Both the position numbers and the translations under genes were made by a program. The notes beneath the pieces were generated by a model. It was given only the letters and a program-made list of their open reading frames with translations. It had not been told where the DNA came from and ran no database searches. A DNA stretch of 64,000 nt from positions 62,001 to 126,000 of the forward strand of contig MFPR01000001.1 in NCBI GenBank assembly GCA_001784175.1, written 5' to 3'. Of the stretch, positions 1 through 7,822 are shown in pieces (position 1 is the stretch's first letter; the number at the start of each line of letters is the position of its first letter). Origin of the DNA: Candidatus Lindowbacteria bacterium RIFCSPLOWO2_12_FULL_62_27. Lineage in GTDB: Bacteria > Lindowbacteria > 2-12-FULL-62-27.

Positions 1-28
1 GCGCGCGCTCGAACGGGCCGCGCCGCCG

Positions 29-2260
29 ATGCGGGAAACGCTATTTTGGCCGGCCCTCGATACCTTTTCCGACCTCTGCCGGCTCGCGCTCCAGTCCGAC
101 ATCCAGTACCTGCCGGGCATCGGGCCGGCCCGGGCGGAGCACTTCAGGAAAAAAAATATCGACACCGTGCTCGACCTCCTGCTGACCCCGCCCAGAAATT
201 ATCAGGACCGCCGGTCGGTCTCGTGGGTCTCCGAGTCCCAGGTGGGAGAGCAGGTCACGCTGTTCGCGCTGGTGCGGCGGTTCAACGTCATCCGGTCGAG
301 ATACCGCCGGGGCGCAGCCCGGCTCGAAATGTCGGTCCAGAAATGCGCGGCGGAAGTCCGCCCGCAGGATTCCCTGCTCAACGATTCGCTCCTGCCGCCG
401 GACGACCGCGGGCCGGAGCCGCCGGCACAGGAAAGTTTGACGGTGATTTTTTTCGGCCAGCCGTATCTCGAAAAGGTTTTCAAGGCCGGCGACCGGGTCT
501 TTTTCAGTGGCCGCCTGGAGCTGTATCGGGGTCGGCTGCAGCTCATCAATCCGGAATTTGAAGTTGAGCGGGACGAGGAGGCCGCCGAGGCCGGGGAGGC
601 CGGGCCGCCACGATTGGGTGTCATTCCTATATATTCTCTCACGGAGGGCATCACGCAGCGGACGTACCGGCGCCTTGTGTTCCGCGCGGTTCACAACTAC
701 GCGGACCTGTTCGTCGAACACATCCCGCAAAAAATCCGGGACGCGCAGGCGCTGCCGGCGGTGTCCGACGCGATTCACGGCCTGCATTTTCCGGCGGAGC
801 CCGAGGACATCGGCCGCGCGAGGCGCCGGCTCCGCTTTGACGAGCTTTTCCTGTACCAGCTCGTCGTCCTCCACTTGCGGTCGGAGCTTGAGACCCTCTC
901 GAAAAACCGCGCGTACAGCTCCCGCGACCTGGAGGAGCGGTACTTGAAGGCGTTTCGAGGCGATCTGACGCGGGCGCAGAGCCGGGCCTGGGAGGAAATC
1001 CGCGCCGATCTGGACCGCCCGGCCGTGATGAACCGCCTGCTGTTCGGAGACGTCGGGTCGGGCAAGACGCTCGTGGCGGAGCTGGCATGCCTCCATGTGA
1101 TCGGTTCCGGCCATCAGGCGCTGATTCTGGCGCCGACCGAGGTCCTGGCCGAGCAGCATTTCTCGACGCTGCAGCGGGACCTCGAGCCGCTGGGCGTGCG
1201 GGCGGGGCTTTTGAAGGGCGGCATGAGCGCGGCCAAAAAACGGGAATTGAAATCCGGACTCGCCGATGGAACCATCCAGATCATGGTCGGGACGCATGCC
1301 CTGATTCAGGAGGACGTCGCCTTGCATTCGCCTGCCCTCTTCGTCATCGACGAGCAGCACCGCTTCGGCGTGCTCCAGCGCGCGGCGCTGCACGAAAAAG
1401 GATTGAACGCCGACCTTCTCATCATGAGCGCCACCCCGATCCCGCGGACGCTCCAGATGACGCTCTTCGGCGACCTCAATGTCTCCTTCCTCGACGAACG
1501 GCCGCCCGGCGCGCCGCCGCCGCCGAACACGGAGCTGATGCCGGATATCCCGGAGTCGCGCGCGGCCGCCAAAAAAATCATCCTGGCCGCGCTCGAGGCC
1601 GGCGACCGGGTCTACGTCATTTATCCGCTGATTGAGGAATCAGAGGTCATGGATGTCCGGGCCGCGACGGTGCAGAAGGACAGGATTGAAAAAGCGTTCC
1701 CAAAGGCCCGCGTGGGCCTTCTGCACGGCCGGATGGCAAGCGAGGAGAAGGAGTCGGCGTTCCGCAAATTCCGCGACGGCGACATGGACATCCTCGTGTC
1801 GACGACGGTCATCGAGGTCGGCATCGACGTTCCGAAGGCGAACCTGATCGTCATCGAAAACGCCGAGCGATTTGGCCTCTCCCAGCTCCATCAATTGCGC
1901 GGCCGCGTGGGCCGGCACACCCGGCAGGGGCTCTGTGTGGCGTTACACTCATCGAACGCGGGCGCTGAAACCATCGAACGGCTCAGGATTTTCGCCCGGA
2001 CGACCGACGGCGCCAAACTGGCGGAGGAAGACCTGCGCCTGCGCGGCGGCGGCGAATTGTTCGGCACGCGCCAGTGGGGCCTGCCCGATTTCCGTTTCGC
2101 GGACGTCCTCCGGGACACGGAACCGCTCATGGCGGCGCGCGCGGCGGCCGAATCGCTTCTGAAAGACGACCCGCACCTGTTGAAGCCCGAACACCAAATC
2201 CTGCGCAAGACGCTCCTCGACCGCTACCAGGGCCGCTTGCCGCTGGCGAAGGTTTCCTGA
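29..2260 (+). CDS. recG: ATP-dependent DNA helicase RecG
   Basis: RecG is the monomeric superfamily 2 helicase that regresses stalled replication forks and processes branched recombination intermediates. An N-terminal helix-hairpin-helix-like segment (LPGIGPARAEHF) leads into the wedge/OB domain (about residues 25-200). The helicase core carries Walker A GDVGSGKT near residue 339, the RecG-type DEQH box (VIDEQHRFGV) near residue 440 and motif VI QLRGRVGR. At 743 aa it is slightly longer than the usual 680-700. The reading frame stays open to base 2 of the window with no stop, so the real start could lie upstream; the ATG at 29 is only the first one visible. The rsmD start follows after 1 bp, so the two are probably co-transcribed. 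The family call is very secure. Confidence 0.96.
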   Translation: MRETLFWPALDTFSDLCRLALQSDIQYLPGIGPARAEHFRKKNIDTVLDLLLTPPRNYQDRRSVSWVSESQVGEQVTLFALVRRFNVIRSRYRRGAARLEMSVQKCAAEVRPQDSLLNDSLLPPDDRGPEPPAQESLTVIFFGQPYLEKVFKAGDRVFFSGRLELYRGRLQLINPEFEVERDEEAAEAGEAGPPRLGVIPIYSLTEGITQRTYRRLVFRAVHNYADLFVEHIPQKIRDAQALPAVSDAIHGLHFPAEPEDIGRARRRLRFDELFLYQLVVLHLRSELETLSKNRAYSSRDLEERYLKAFRGDLTRAQSRAWEEIRADLDRPAVMNRLLFGDVGSGKTLVAELACLHVIGSGHQALILAPTEVLAEQHFSTLQRDLEPLGVRAGLLKGGMSAAKKRELKSGLADGTIQIMVGTHALIQEDVALHSPALFVIDEQHRFGVLQRAALHEKGLNADLLIMSATPIPRTLQMTLFGDLNVSFLDERPPGAPPPPNTELMPDIPESRAAAKKIILAALEAGDRVYVIYPLIEESEVMDVRAATVQKDRIEKAFPKARVGLLHGRMASEEKESAFRKFRDGDMDILVSTTVIEVGIDVPKANLIVIENAERFGLSQLHQLRGRVGRHTRQGLCVALHSSNAGAETIERLRIFARTTDGAKLAEEDLRLRGGGELFGTRQWGLPDFRFADVLRDTEPLMAARAAAESLLKDDPHLLKPEHQILRKTLLDRYQGRLPLAKVS

Positions 2261-2261
2261 G

Positions 2262-2804
2262 ATGCGGGTACTGGCCGGCCAGTGGCAGGGGCGCGCGCTC
2301 GGCGCGCCCGAGGGGATCCGGCCGATGACGGAGATGGTCAAACAGGCCATCTTCAACGCGCTCGGCGACGTCTCCGGCGACGCCGTCCTCGATCTATTCG
2401 CCGGGTCCGGCCAGCTCGGGATCGAGGCCCTGAGCCGCGGCGCGACCTTTGTCGCCTTCGTCGAAAAAGAGCGCCGGAACGCCGACCACATCCGCGCGGC
2501 GATCAAGTCCCTCGGCGCGTCGGCCGTTTCCACCCGCGCGCTGGCCATCGACGCCCTCGCGTATATCCCGCAGACCGACTCCGCCTTTGACCTCATTTTC
2601 GCCGATCCACCCTACGAAGAGGGTCTGGTGAGTCCGTGCGTGACCGCGATCGTCCAAAGCCCCGCGATTCTGGCGCCGGGCGGCCGGCTGGTTCTCCGGC
2701 ACACCAAGCACGAGCCGCTCGACGAATCCCTCGTTGCCTCTCTTGAGGCCGGGTTTTCCAGAAGCTATGGTGACGACCGGGTCAGGATCTGGAGAAAAAA
2801 GTAG
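2262..2804 (+). CDS. rsmD: 16S rRNA (guanine(966)-N(2))-methyltransferase RsmD
   Basis: This is a SAM-dependent methyltransferase that modifies G966 of 16S rRNA during small-subunit assembly. The 180-aa protein has the family layout: MRVLAGQWQGRAL at the N-terminus, the RPMTEMVKQAIFNAL substrate/SAM region, motif I LDLFAGSGQLGIEALSRGA (about residues 45-63) and the catalytic DPPY (about 119-122). Length is typical. It starts 1 bp after the recG stop and is followed by coaD after 14 bp, a recG-rsmD-coaD order common in bacteria. No Shine-Dalgarno is obvious at the start, which fits translational coupling to recG. Confidence 0.95.
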   Translation: MRVLAGQWQGRALGAPEGIRPMTEMVKQAIFNALGDVSGDAVLDLFAGSGQLGIEALSRGATFVAFVEKERRNADHIRAAIKSLGASAVSTRALAIDALAYIPQTDSAFDLIFADPPYEEGLVSPCVTAIVQSPAILAPGGRLVLRHTKHEPLDESLVASLEAGFSRSYGDDRVRIWRKK

Positions 2805-2818
2805 AAGAGGCGCGAGAG

Positions 2819-3310
2819 ATGAAAGTACTTTACCCCGGCAGTTTTGATCCCATCACGTACGGCCACATCGACGTCATCCGCCGCCTGACCTGCCGGTTTC
2901 CGTTCGTTCACGTCGCGGTCCTCGCCAATCCCGGCAAACAGGAATGGTTCTCCGTGCGCGAGCGCATCGACATGATCCGCCGGTCTCTCAAGGGACTCCG
3001 CAAGGTTCGGATCGATTCCTACGAGGGCCTTCTGGTCGATTATGCCCGGCGGCTCGGCGTGTCGATCATCGTGCGCGGGCTGCGCGCCGTATCGGACTTC
3101 GACGCGGAATTCAAAATGTCCCTCGCCAACAAGGACATGGCGCCCCGCTTGGAAACGCTGTTCATGCTGACCGACAAGCGCTATGCGTTTCTATCGTCGA
3201 GCCTGGTGAAGGAAATCGCGCTCTACGGCGGCCGGCTCGGCAGTTTCGTGCCGCCGCCGGTCGAACGCGCGCTGCGCGCCAAAGTTGACAGCCTGAAACG
3301 CATCGGTTGA
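2819..3310 (+). CDS. coaD: Phosphopantetheine adenylyltransferase
   Basis: CoaD transfers AMP from ATP to 4'-phosphopantetheine, the penultimate step of coenzyme A synthesis in the cytosol. The 163-aa protein is typical of the family. The nucleotidyltransferase signature YPGSFDPITYGHID sits at residues 5-18, the substrate-binding segment IIVRGLRAVSDFDAEF lies mid-protein, and the C-terminal YAFLSSSLVKEIA corresponds to the ISSxxVR-type motif. A purine-rich stretch just upstream serves as a ribosome site. The downstream pta gene overlaps its stop codon, so CoA synthesis and a CoA-using enzyme are co-expressed. Confidence 0.96.
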   Translation: MKVLYPGSFDPITYGHIDVIRRLTCRFPFVHVAVLANPGKQEWFSVRERIDMIRRSLKGLRKVRIDSYEGLLVDYARRLGVSIIVRGLRAVSDFDAEFKMSLANKDMAPRLETLFMLTDKRYAFLSSSLVKEIALYGGRLGSFVPPPVERALRAKVDSLKRIG

Positions 3311-4317
3311 CTGAGCGCATGTTTCTCGAAACCGTCCGATGGCGCGCATCGACGCTGAAAAAGACGATCGTGATGCCGGAGGGAAGCGACGCCCGCGTCC
3401 TGAAAGCCGCCGCGATGGCGCGGGAACGCGGCACGGTGGCGCGGGTTCTGCTCGTGGGCGATCCCGACGCCGTCCGCGTGGCGGCACGGGACACGGGGGT
3501 GCGGATGGCGGACATGGAGGTCGCGGACCCCTTGAAAGACCCCCGGGCGGCCGGCCTCTCCTCCATATTATATATGCGCCGCCGGTCGAAGGGGATGACC
3601 GAGGCGGACGCGATTCAGGCCACGCGGGACCCGTTCATGTTTGGGGCGCTCCTGGTCGCGAGCGGCGCCGCGGACGGGATGGTCGGCGGCTGTTCCGTGC
3701 CGACCGCACATATGATCCGGGCCGGCCTGTGGTGCATCGGCTGTTCGGACGGCGTCCAGACGGTTTCGTCGTTTTTCGTCATGATTCATCCCGACCCGTC
3801 TTTGGGCCACAAGGGTATTTTTCTCTTTGCCGATTGCGCGGTGGTGGTCGATCCGACGCCGGACCAGCTCTGCGACATTGCCGTCTCGACGGTCCGGTCG
3901 GCGGCGTCCCTGATTTCCGATTTTCCTCCGCGCGTCGCGTTTCTGTCCTTCTCGACCAAAGGCTCGGCCGTTCACGACCGCGTGACCAAAGTCCAAAGCG
4001 CCTGCGACAAATTCAAATCCGCCCGGCCGGAGGTCCCGGCCGACGGCGAACTGCAACTGGATGCGGCGATCATCCCCGCCGTGGGCGCGTCGAAAGCGCC
4101 CGGCAGCGCAGTCGCGGGCCGCGCCACCGTCCTTGTGTTTCCCGATCTCGACAGCGGCAACATCGGCTACAAACTCACCCAGCGGCTGGCCGGCGCGCAG
4201 GCCTTCGGCCCGATCCTTCAGGGACTCGCCAAGCCCGTCAACGACCTCTCCCGCGGCGCCTCCGCCGAGGACATCGAAGCCGTCATCGCGCTCACGGCCT
4301 GCCAAGCACAAGGATGA
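3307..4317 (+). CDS. pta: Phosphate acetyl/butyryltransferase family protein (Pta)
   Basis: This is a PTA/PTB-family enzyme that interconverts an acyl-CoA and acyl-phosphate, most likely acetyl-CoA and acetyl-phosphate. The whole 336-aa protein matches the single-domain Pta fold: IVMPEGSDARVLKAA at the N-terminus, the central GAADGMVGGCSVPTAHMIRA, VSSFFVMIHPD, and the C-terminal DLDSGNIGYKLTQRLAGAQAFGPILQGL. The start is either a TTG at 3307 overlapping the coaD stop (TTGA) or an ATG at 3319. I favour the TTG because the same overlap recurs in this window, but the ATG protein would also be complete. No acetate kinase gene is adjacent. Whether the substrate is acetyl- or another acyl-CoA cannot be read from the sequence. 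Confidence 0.9.
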   Translation: MTERMFLETVRWRASTLKKTIVMPEGSDARVLKAAAMARERGTVARVLLVGDPDAVRVAARDTGVRMADMEVADPLKDPRAAGLSSILYMRRRSKGMTEADAIQATRDPFMFGALLVASGAADGMVGGCSVPTAHMIRAGLWCIGCSDGVQTVSSFFVMIHPDPSLGHKGIFLFADCAVVVDPTPDQLCDIAVSTVRSAASLISDFPPRVAFLSFSTKGSAVHDRVTKVQSACDKFKSARPEVPADGELQLDAAIIPAVGASKAPGSAVAGRATVLVFPDLDSGNIGYKLTQRLAGAQAFGPILQGLAKPVNDLSRGASAEDIEAVIALTACQAQG

Positions 4318-4790
4318 CCGTCCACCGCTGCGAGTGGTGCGGGGTCGCCCGCGCGGAAATGTCCGACTGCCCGGTCGAGACCGCGCGTGGGTGGCTGACG
4401 GATCCCTTCCAGAAACGGGAGGCGAAATTTTCCGCGTGTTCGGACGGATGCAGGGCGGCGGCGGAGAATTTTTACAAGGAATATCAGACCGGGGTTCGAA
4501 CGTGGGTCGCAGGATTCGCCGTCCTCTTTGGCGCCGCCTTCCTCACGCTGATCCCCTTCGGATATCCCGTCTTCCGGTGGGCCTTGCCCGCGGCGATCGG
4601 CCTTGGCGGGCTGTGGATGGCGCGGACGCCGTGCGCCAACAGTTTCCGGCGCGACGCCTCCGGCAGCCTCAAAACGCCGCTCCGGCGGTCGATCCGCGAC
4701 GTCCGGCTCGCAGGCCTCGTCTTTTTCGCCGTCGGCCTGGTCCTCTGCTGGCTCAACACGCTGCTCCCGCCGTTTCTTACGGCGCCCTGA
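4314..4790 (+). CDS. Small zinc-ribbon-like membrane protein, unknown function
   Basis: I do not recognise this 158-aa protein. Its start ATG overlaps the pta stop (ATGA), so it is translationally coupled. The N-terminal 50 residues contain five cysteines in a metal-site-like pattern: C6-x2-C9, C19 and C42-x3-C46. A basic/aromatic stretch follows, then two hydrophobic segments (about residues 63-97), a polar cytoplasmic-looking loop and a third hydrophobic stretch near 128-150. This suggests a small zinc-binding protein anchored in the inner membrane. It ends 8 bp from the stop of the convergent hook-like gene. The gene is clear; the function is not. Confidence 0.75.
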   Translation: MTVHRCEWCGVARAEMSDCPVETARGWLTDPFQKREAKFSACSDGCRAAAENFYKEYQTGVRTWVAGFAVLFGAAFLTLIPFGYPVFRWALPAAIGLGGLWMARTPCANSFRRDASGSLKTPLRRSIRDVRLAGLVFFAVGLVLCWLNTLLPPFLTAP

Positions 4791-4797
4791 GCGGGGG

Positions 4798-7263
4798 CTA
4801 ACCGCGCTTGAGGCCGATCGCGTTCTGAATGAGTTCGTCGGCCGCGCGGATGGCGCGGCTGCTGAATTGGAAGGCGCGCTGGAAAAAGATCAGGTCGGTC
4901 AGTTCATCATCCAGCTTTGAATTCGAATACTCCAGTTTGAAGGGTGAGAGGCGCGAAAGCCCCGCCGGCATCTGATCGATCGATTGGACCACCGGCGCGG
5001 CGGACGCTGCCGTTTCGATGAAGGCCGTGTCGCCCACGCGGCTCAGGCCGCCGGGATTGCGAAACGTGGCGAGGACGAATTGGGCCATGTTTTTCTGCCG
5101 CAGGTTGCTGAACCGGCCGATGACCAGCCCGTTCTCGGCGATCTCGAGCTGGAGGAGGTCCCCCTGGATGTTGCCGTCCACCGCTTCCACGATCGGCTCG
5201 GGCTGTCCCGCGACCTGTGCGAGGTTCGTCAGCGTCGGCGTGATGGTCAGCGCGTTCAACGAGGAATTGGGCGTGAACGTCACGTTCGGCACGCTCGAGT
5301 TGGTGGTGTCGAATTGCCGGTTTGCATCAAAGGCCGCCTTTCCCGAATAGAGATTGGTGGTGCCGGACGTTGCGGAGGCGTCGGTGAACCGGTCGGACGC
5401 GAATTTATAATCGACCAGAAACTTCGTGGTCGATGTGTTGATCTTGTTCGAAAACGACGGCGAAAACGTGATGAGGTTGTCCGACACGTTGTAATGGCCG
5501 ATGGTCGTCTCAAACGTCGCGATGCCCGCGGCGATCGACGAACCCGTCTTGAAGATCATTCCCGGAATGACCTCGTTGCCCGTGTGAATCCCGTACGTCG
5601 TGTCGGCCTTCAGTGTCCCCGCCGCGATCGTGCCGTTCGCGGTCGCCTGGACCTGCCCGACCGGCGTGAAGCTCCAGCTCCCGCTGCCGTCGGCGTTCAC
5701 CGTCAGCGACACGTTGCCGCTCTGGTCGATCGTCGACGTCCAGAACCCGCCGCGCACCGATTCCTTCCGGATGTTCCCGCCGGAGTCGGCGATCACCTGG
5801 GACGAGGCCATCCCCATCGTGGCGTTGTCCGAGGCGCGCTTCATGGTGATCTGATTGGGATCGATGTTCGCATAGGCCTTGATTTGTTTCTGGCCGCTCG
5901 TGATCGTGGCGATGCCGGAATCGGAAAAGGTCTCCTGCGTGAATCCGCTGACCATGTACCCGTAGTCATTCTGCCCGATGTGTTTGAACGTGGTGATCAT
6001 GGTGTGCTGGGTCGTGGGGCTGCTGTCGTCGAAGAGCCCGCCGATCGCCGCAGCCGCGTCGGACTCGTGGTCCGTTTTGAGGATCACCGTCCCGCCGGTG
6101 AGCGCGGTCCCGGCCGTTTTGCGGATCGTGATGCCCGGGATGATGGACGCGGTCGCGCTGTCGGCCGCCGCGAACGTTCCGCTCCCCGACTCGCTGATGA
6201 AACTCTTCCCGTCCGGCACGAACGACCAGGTCACGGCGCCGCTGGCGGCGGTGTTGATCGTCAGCGTGCCGTCCTCCCGGTTCCCGAGATACGCGCCTTC
6301 CACGCTGCTGACGGAACTCGAGTTCGACTGGATGCTGAACGGCCCGACAAGCCCTGTGAAGGACCCGGCCCGCAGGGTGGACACGTCCTGGGTTCGAAAG
6401 GCGACGCCCGGGATGAAATCATGAACTTTGTTCTTCTGGACCATGTTCGCGTCGAAATTGACGAAGTTCTGCGCGTCCGGGATCGTCTGGCCGACTTTCA
6501 AAAACGTCCACGTGCCCGATCCGTCCGCGTTCCATGCAACCTTCAGAATCCCACGGTCCTGATTCTCGTTGAATTTTCCGATCAGGGACTCAAGCTGCGT
6601 GCTGCTGCCGTCTTTCATGACCGTCAGATTGTAGTCCGGGACGTTGGCGTTCAGGCTGCCGCCGATCGAATAGGCTTTCGTCTCGTTGGCCTTGTCGACC
6701 GCCCTCGGGTCGATGGTCAGGTCCGTCACGCTCGTCTGGATGGTCCCATCGCTTTCGTCGGCCAGATATCCGCGCACCACCCATCCCGTGGAGGGGTCGA
6801 CCAGCCGCGGTTTGGTCGTGTACGTCGGGAAGTCGCGCAAAAAGAGCACGCGACCGCCGTCGGTGAACGGGTCGCCGGAGGTGCTGTCGGCCACGCCCGC
6901 GTCGAACACGAAGTGGCCGGCGCGCGTGTAAAAGGTATTGAGGGGCTCGGCCAGGCGCGGATCGCGCAGGACGAAAAATCCCTCGCCGACAATCGCAACG
7001 TCCGAAAACGCGGTCGACGCCTTCACTTCGCCCTGCCGGTGCATCGTATCGATGCTGCTGATGTCAACCCCGTGCCCGGTCTGGACGGGGTTGGCGATCT
7101 CCGTCGCGATGCGATCGGTTCGATTGAAGAGATCGGCAAACGTCGGGCGCTGGGCACGGTATCCCACCGTATTGATGTTCGCGATGTTGTGCCCCAGCAC
7201 GTCAATGCCCGTCTGCTGGGACACCGCCCCATTGTAGCCGATGTAAATGGCTCGATCCACCAT
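4798..7263 (-). CDS. Large flagellar hook/rod-family protein (FlgE/FlgF/FlgG-like) outside the flagellar operon
   Basis: This is an axial flagellar protein of about 821 aa. The N-terminus MVDRAIYIGYNGAVSQQTG plus the rod signature LGHNIANINTVGYRAQ, and the C-terminus LTDLIFFQRAFQFSSRAIRA with a terminal helix, are the paired helices shared by FlgE/F/G. Between them lie about 700 residues rich in Ser, Thr, Gly and Asp, like the surface domain of an oversized hook protein. The MDRAIYIGY-like start is closest to FlgF. The ATG at 7263 is preferred over 7269 because AAGG lies 6 nt upstream. The gene stands alone, 40 kb from the flagellar operon that already contains flgE. A sigma-28-like promoter precedes it. 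It could be a second hook, a rod extension or a secreted hook-like filament. Confidence 0.88.
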   Translation of the reverse strand: MVDRAIYIGYNGAVSQQTGIDVLGHNIANINTVGYRAQRPTFADLFNRTDRIATEIANPVQTGHGVDISSIDTMHRQGEVKASTAFSDVAIVGEGFFVLRDPRLAEPLNTFYTRAGHFVFDAGVADSTSGDPFTDGGRVLFLRDFPTYTTKPRLVDPSTGWVVRGYLADESDGTIQTSVTDLTIDPRAVDKANETKAYSIGGSLNANVPDYNLTVMKDGSSTQLESLIGKFNENQDRGILKVAWNADGSGTWTFLKVGQTIPDAQNFVNFDANMVQKNKVHDFIPGVAFRTQDVSTLRAGSFTGLVGPFSIQSNSSSVSSVEGAYLGNREDGTLTINTAASGAVTWSFVPDGKSFISESGSGTFAAADSATASIIPGITIRKTAGTALTGGTVILKTDHESDAAAAIGGLFDDSSPTTQHTMITTFKHIGQNDYGYMVSGFTQETFSDSGIATITSGQKQIKAYANIDPNQITMKRASDNATMGMASSQVIADSGGNIRKESVRGGFWTSTIDQSGNVSLTVNADGSGSWSFTPVGQVQATANGTIAAGTLKADTTYGIHTGNEVIPGMIFKTGSSIAAGIATFETTIGHYNVSDNLITFSPSFSNKINTSTTKFLVDYKFASDRFTDASATSGTTNLYSGKAAFDANRQFDTTNSSVPNVTFTPNSSLNALTITPTLTNLAQVAGQPEPIVEAVDGNIQGDLLQLEIAENGLVIGRFSNLRQKNMAQFVLATFRNPGGLSRVGDTAFIETAASAAPVVQSIDQMPAGLSRLSPFKLEYSNSKLDDELTDLIFFQRAFQFSSRAIRAADELIQNAIGLKRG

Positions 7264-7271
7264 ATCCATCC

Positions 7272-7299
7272 TTATCGGCGCCGGACAGATAAAACTTTT
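7272..7299 (-). promoter_or_regulatory. Sigma-28 (FliA)-like promoter of the hook-like gene
   Basis: Read on the minus strand, AAAAGTTT (7299-7292) matches seven of eight positions of the flagellar sigma-28 -35 box. After a 12-nt spacer comes a perfect GCCGATAA -10 box (7279-7272). Transcription would begin near 7265, only a few bases before the chosen ATG. The match is by eye; no other consensus promoter is seen in this gap. Confidence 0.6.
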
Positions 7300-7312
7300 G
7301 CTCAAGAAATCT

Positions 7313-7340
7313 TAAACCTGCCGGATGGGTCTGCCGAAAG
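7313..7340 (+). promoter_or_regulatory. Sigma-28-like promoter of the divergent small membrane protein gene
   Basis: TAAACCTG (7313-7320), a 12-nt spacer and GCCGAAAG (7333-7340) give a weaker sigma-28-like promoter. It has the same spacing as the one facing the other way and points into the 101-aa gene that starts at 7351. The -35 TAAA is exact and six of eight -10 positions match. Confidence 0.45.
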
Positions 7341-7350
7341 GATGTGAAGC

Positions 7351-7656
7351 ATGGAAAAGCGCTGGATGAACAAAGGCATCATCGCAATCTTGATTCTGAC
7401 GGGCATCTTCGCGTTCAACTATTTCGTGAAAGTGGATTTTGCGTGGCGCATCGGCAGCGCCGAAGCCCACGCCGACCGGCAGGCGCCCCAGACGACCATC
7501 CAGTTGGAGGAAACACGGCCGGTCGTCAACATGCAGGAGGAAACCTACATTCTCTACTCGGACCTGGACGGGGACGGCGACCTGGACATCGCGTACACCA
7601 CGAGCAGCCCCATCCGGTTCATCGAGAACAAGACGATCGAACGGCAGAAGCAGTAG
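7351..7656 (+). CDS. Small membrane-anchored protein with FG-GAP/VCBS-like motif
   Basis: This 101-aa protein of unknown function has an N-terminal signal anchor (about residues 8-27, GIIAILILTGIFAFNYFV) followed by a short extracytoplasmic domain. Near the C-terminus, YSDLDGDGDLDIAYTTSS resembles one calcium-binding blade of FG-GAP/VCBS repeats (DxDGDGxxDI). An AAGGATGTGAAGC stretch precedes the ATG. It is divergent from the hook-like gene and shares the sigma-28-like promoter arrangement, so a role at the cell surface connected with motility is an inference. A terminator-like hairpin follows. Confidence 0.7.
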   Translation: MEKRWMNKGIIAILILTGIFAFNYFVKVDFAWRIGSAEAHADRQAPQTTIQLEETRPVVNMQEETYILYSDLDGDGDLDIAYTTSSPIRFIENKTIERQKQ

Positions 7657-7712
7657 AGCAGCAGGACAGTCAGGGGCCGGCGGCCCCGACCAGAACAGAT
7701 ACCCCATCGTGT

Positions 7713-7771
7713 GGGTGGGCTACCGTACCGTCAGGCGATTCTGCCTCGTGGGGTGGCCCACCCTATTTTTT
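7713..7771 (+). terminator. Rho-independent terminator
   Basis: Arms 7713-7724 (GGGTGGGCTACC) and 7752-7763 (GGTGGCCCACCC) pair over 12 bp with one G-T wobble. The loop holds a small AGGC/GCCT stem, and the run TATTTTTT (7764-7771) follows at once. It would end transcription of the small membrane protein gene and isolate the next promoter at 7788. Confidence 0.75.
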
Positions 7772-7787
7772 GGGCGTTGCAGGCGCG

Positions 7788-7816
7788 TTGACTTGCCCCG
7801 CCTTTCCGGGTAGATT
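7788..7816 (+). promoter_or_regulatory. Sigma-70 type promoter placing the start site at the ATG (leaderless)
   Basis: TTGACT (7788-7793), a 17-bp spacer and TAGATT (7811-7816) form a near-consensus promoter. The -10 ends 6 nt before the ATG at 7823, so the transcription start should fall on or next to the start codon. No Shine-Dalgarno can fit. Confidence 0.7.
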
Positions 7817-7822
7817 CACTGC

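Noticed and set aside
4984-7347. A 787-codon open frame on the plus strand across the hook-like gene
   Set aside because: The minus strand encodes recognisable flagellar terminal helices. The plus-strand frame is Arg/Asp/Val-rich without motifs and runs over the divergent promoter region.
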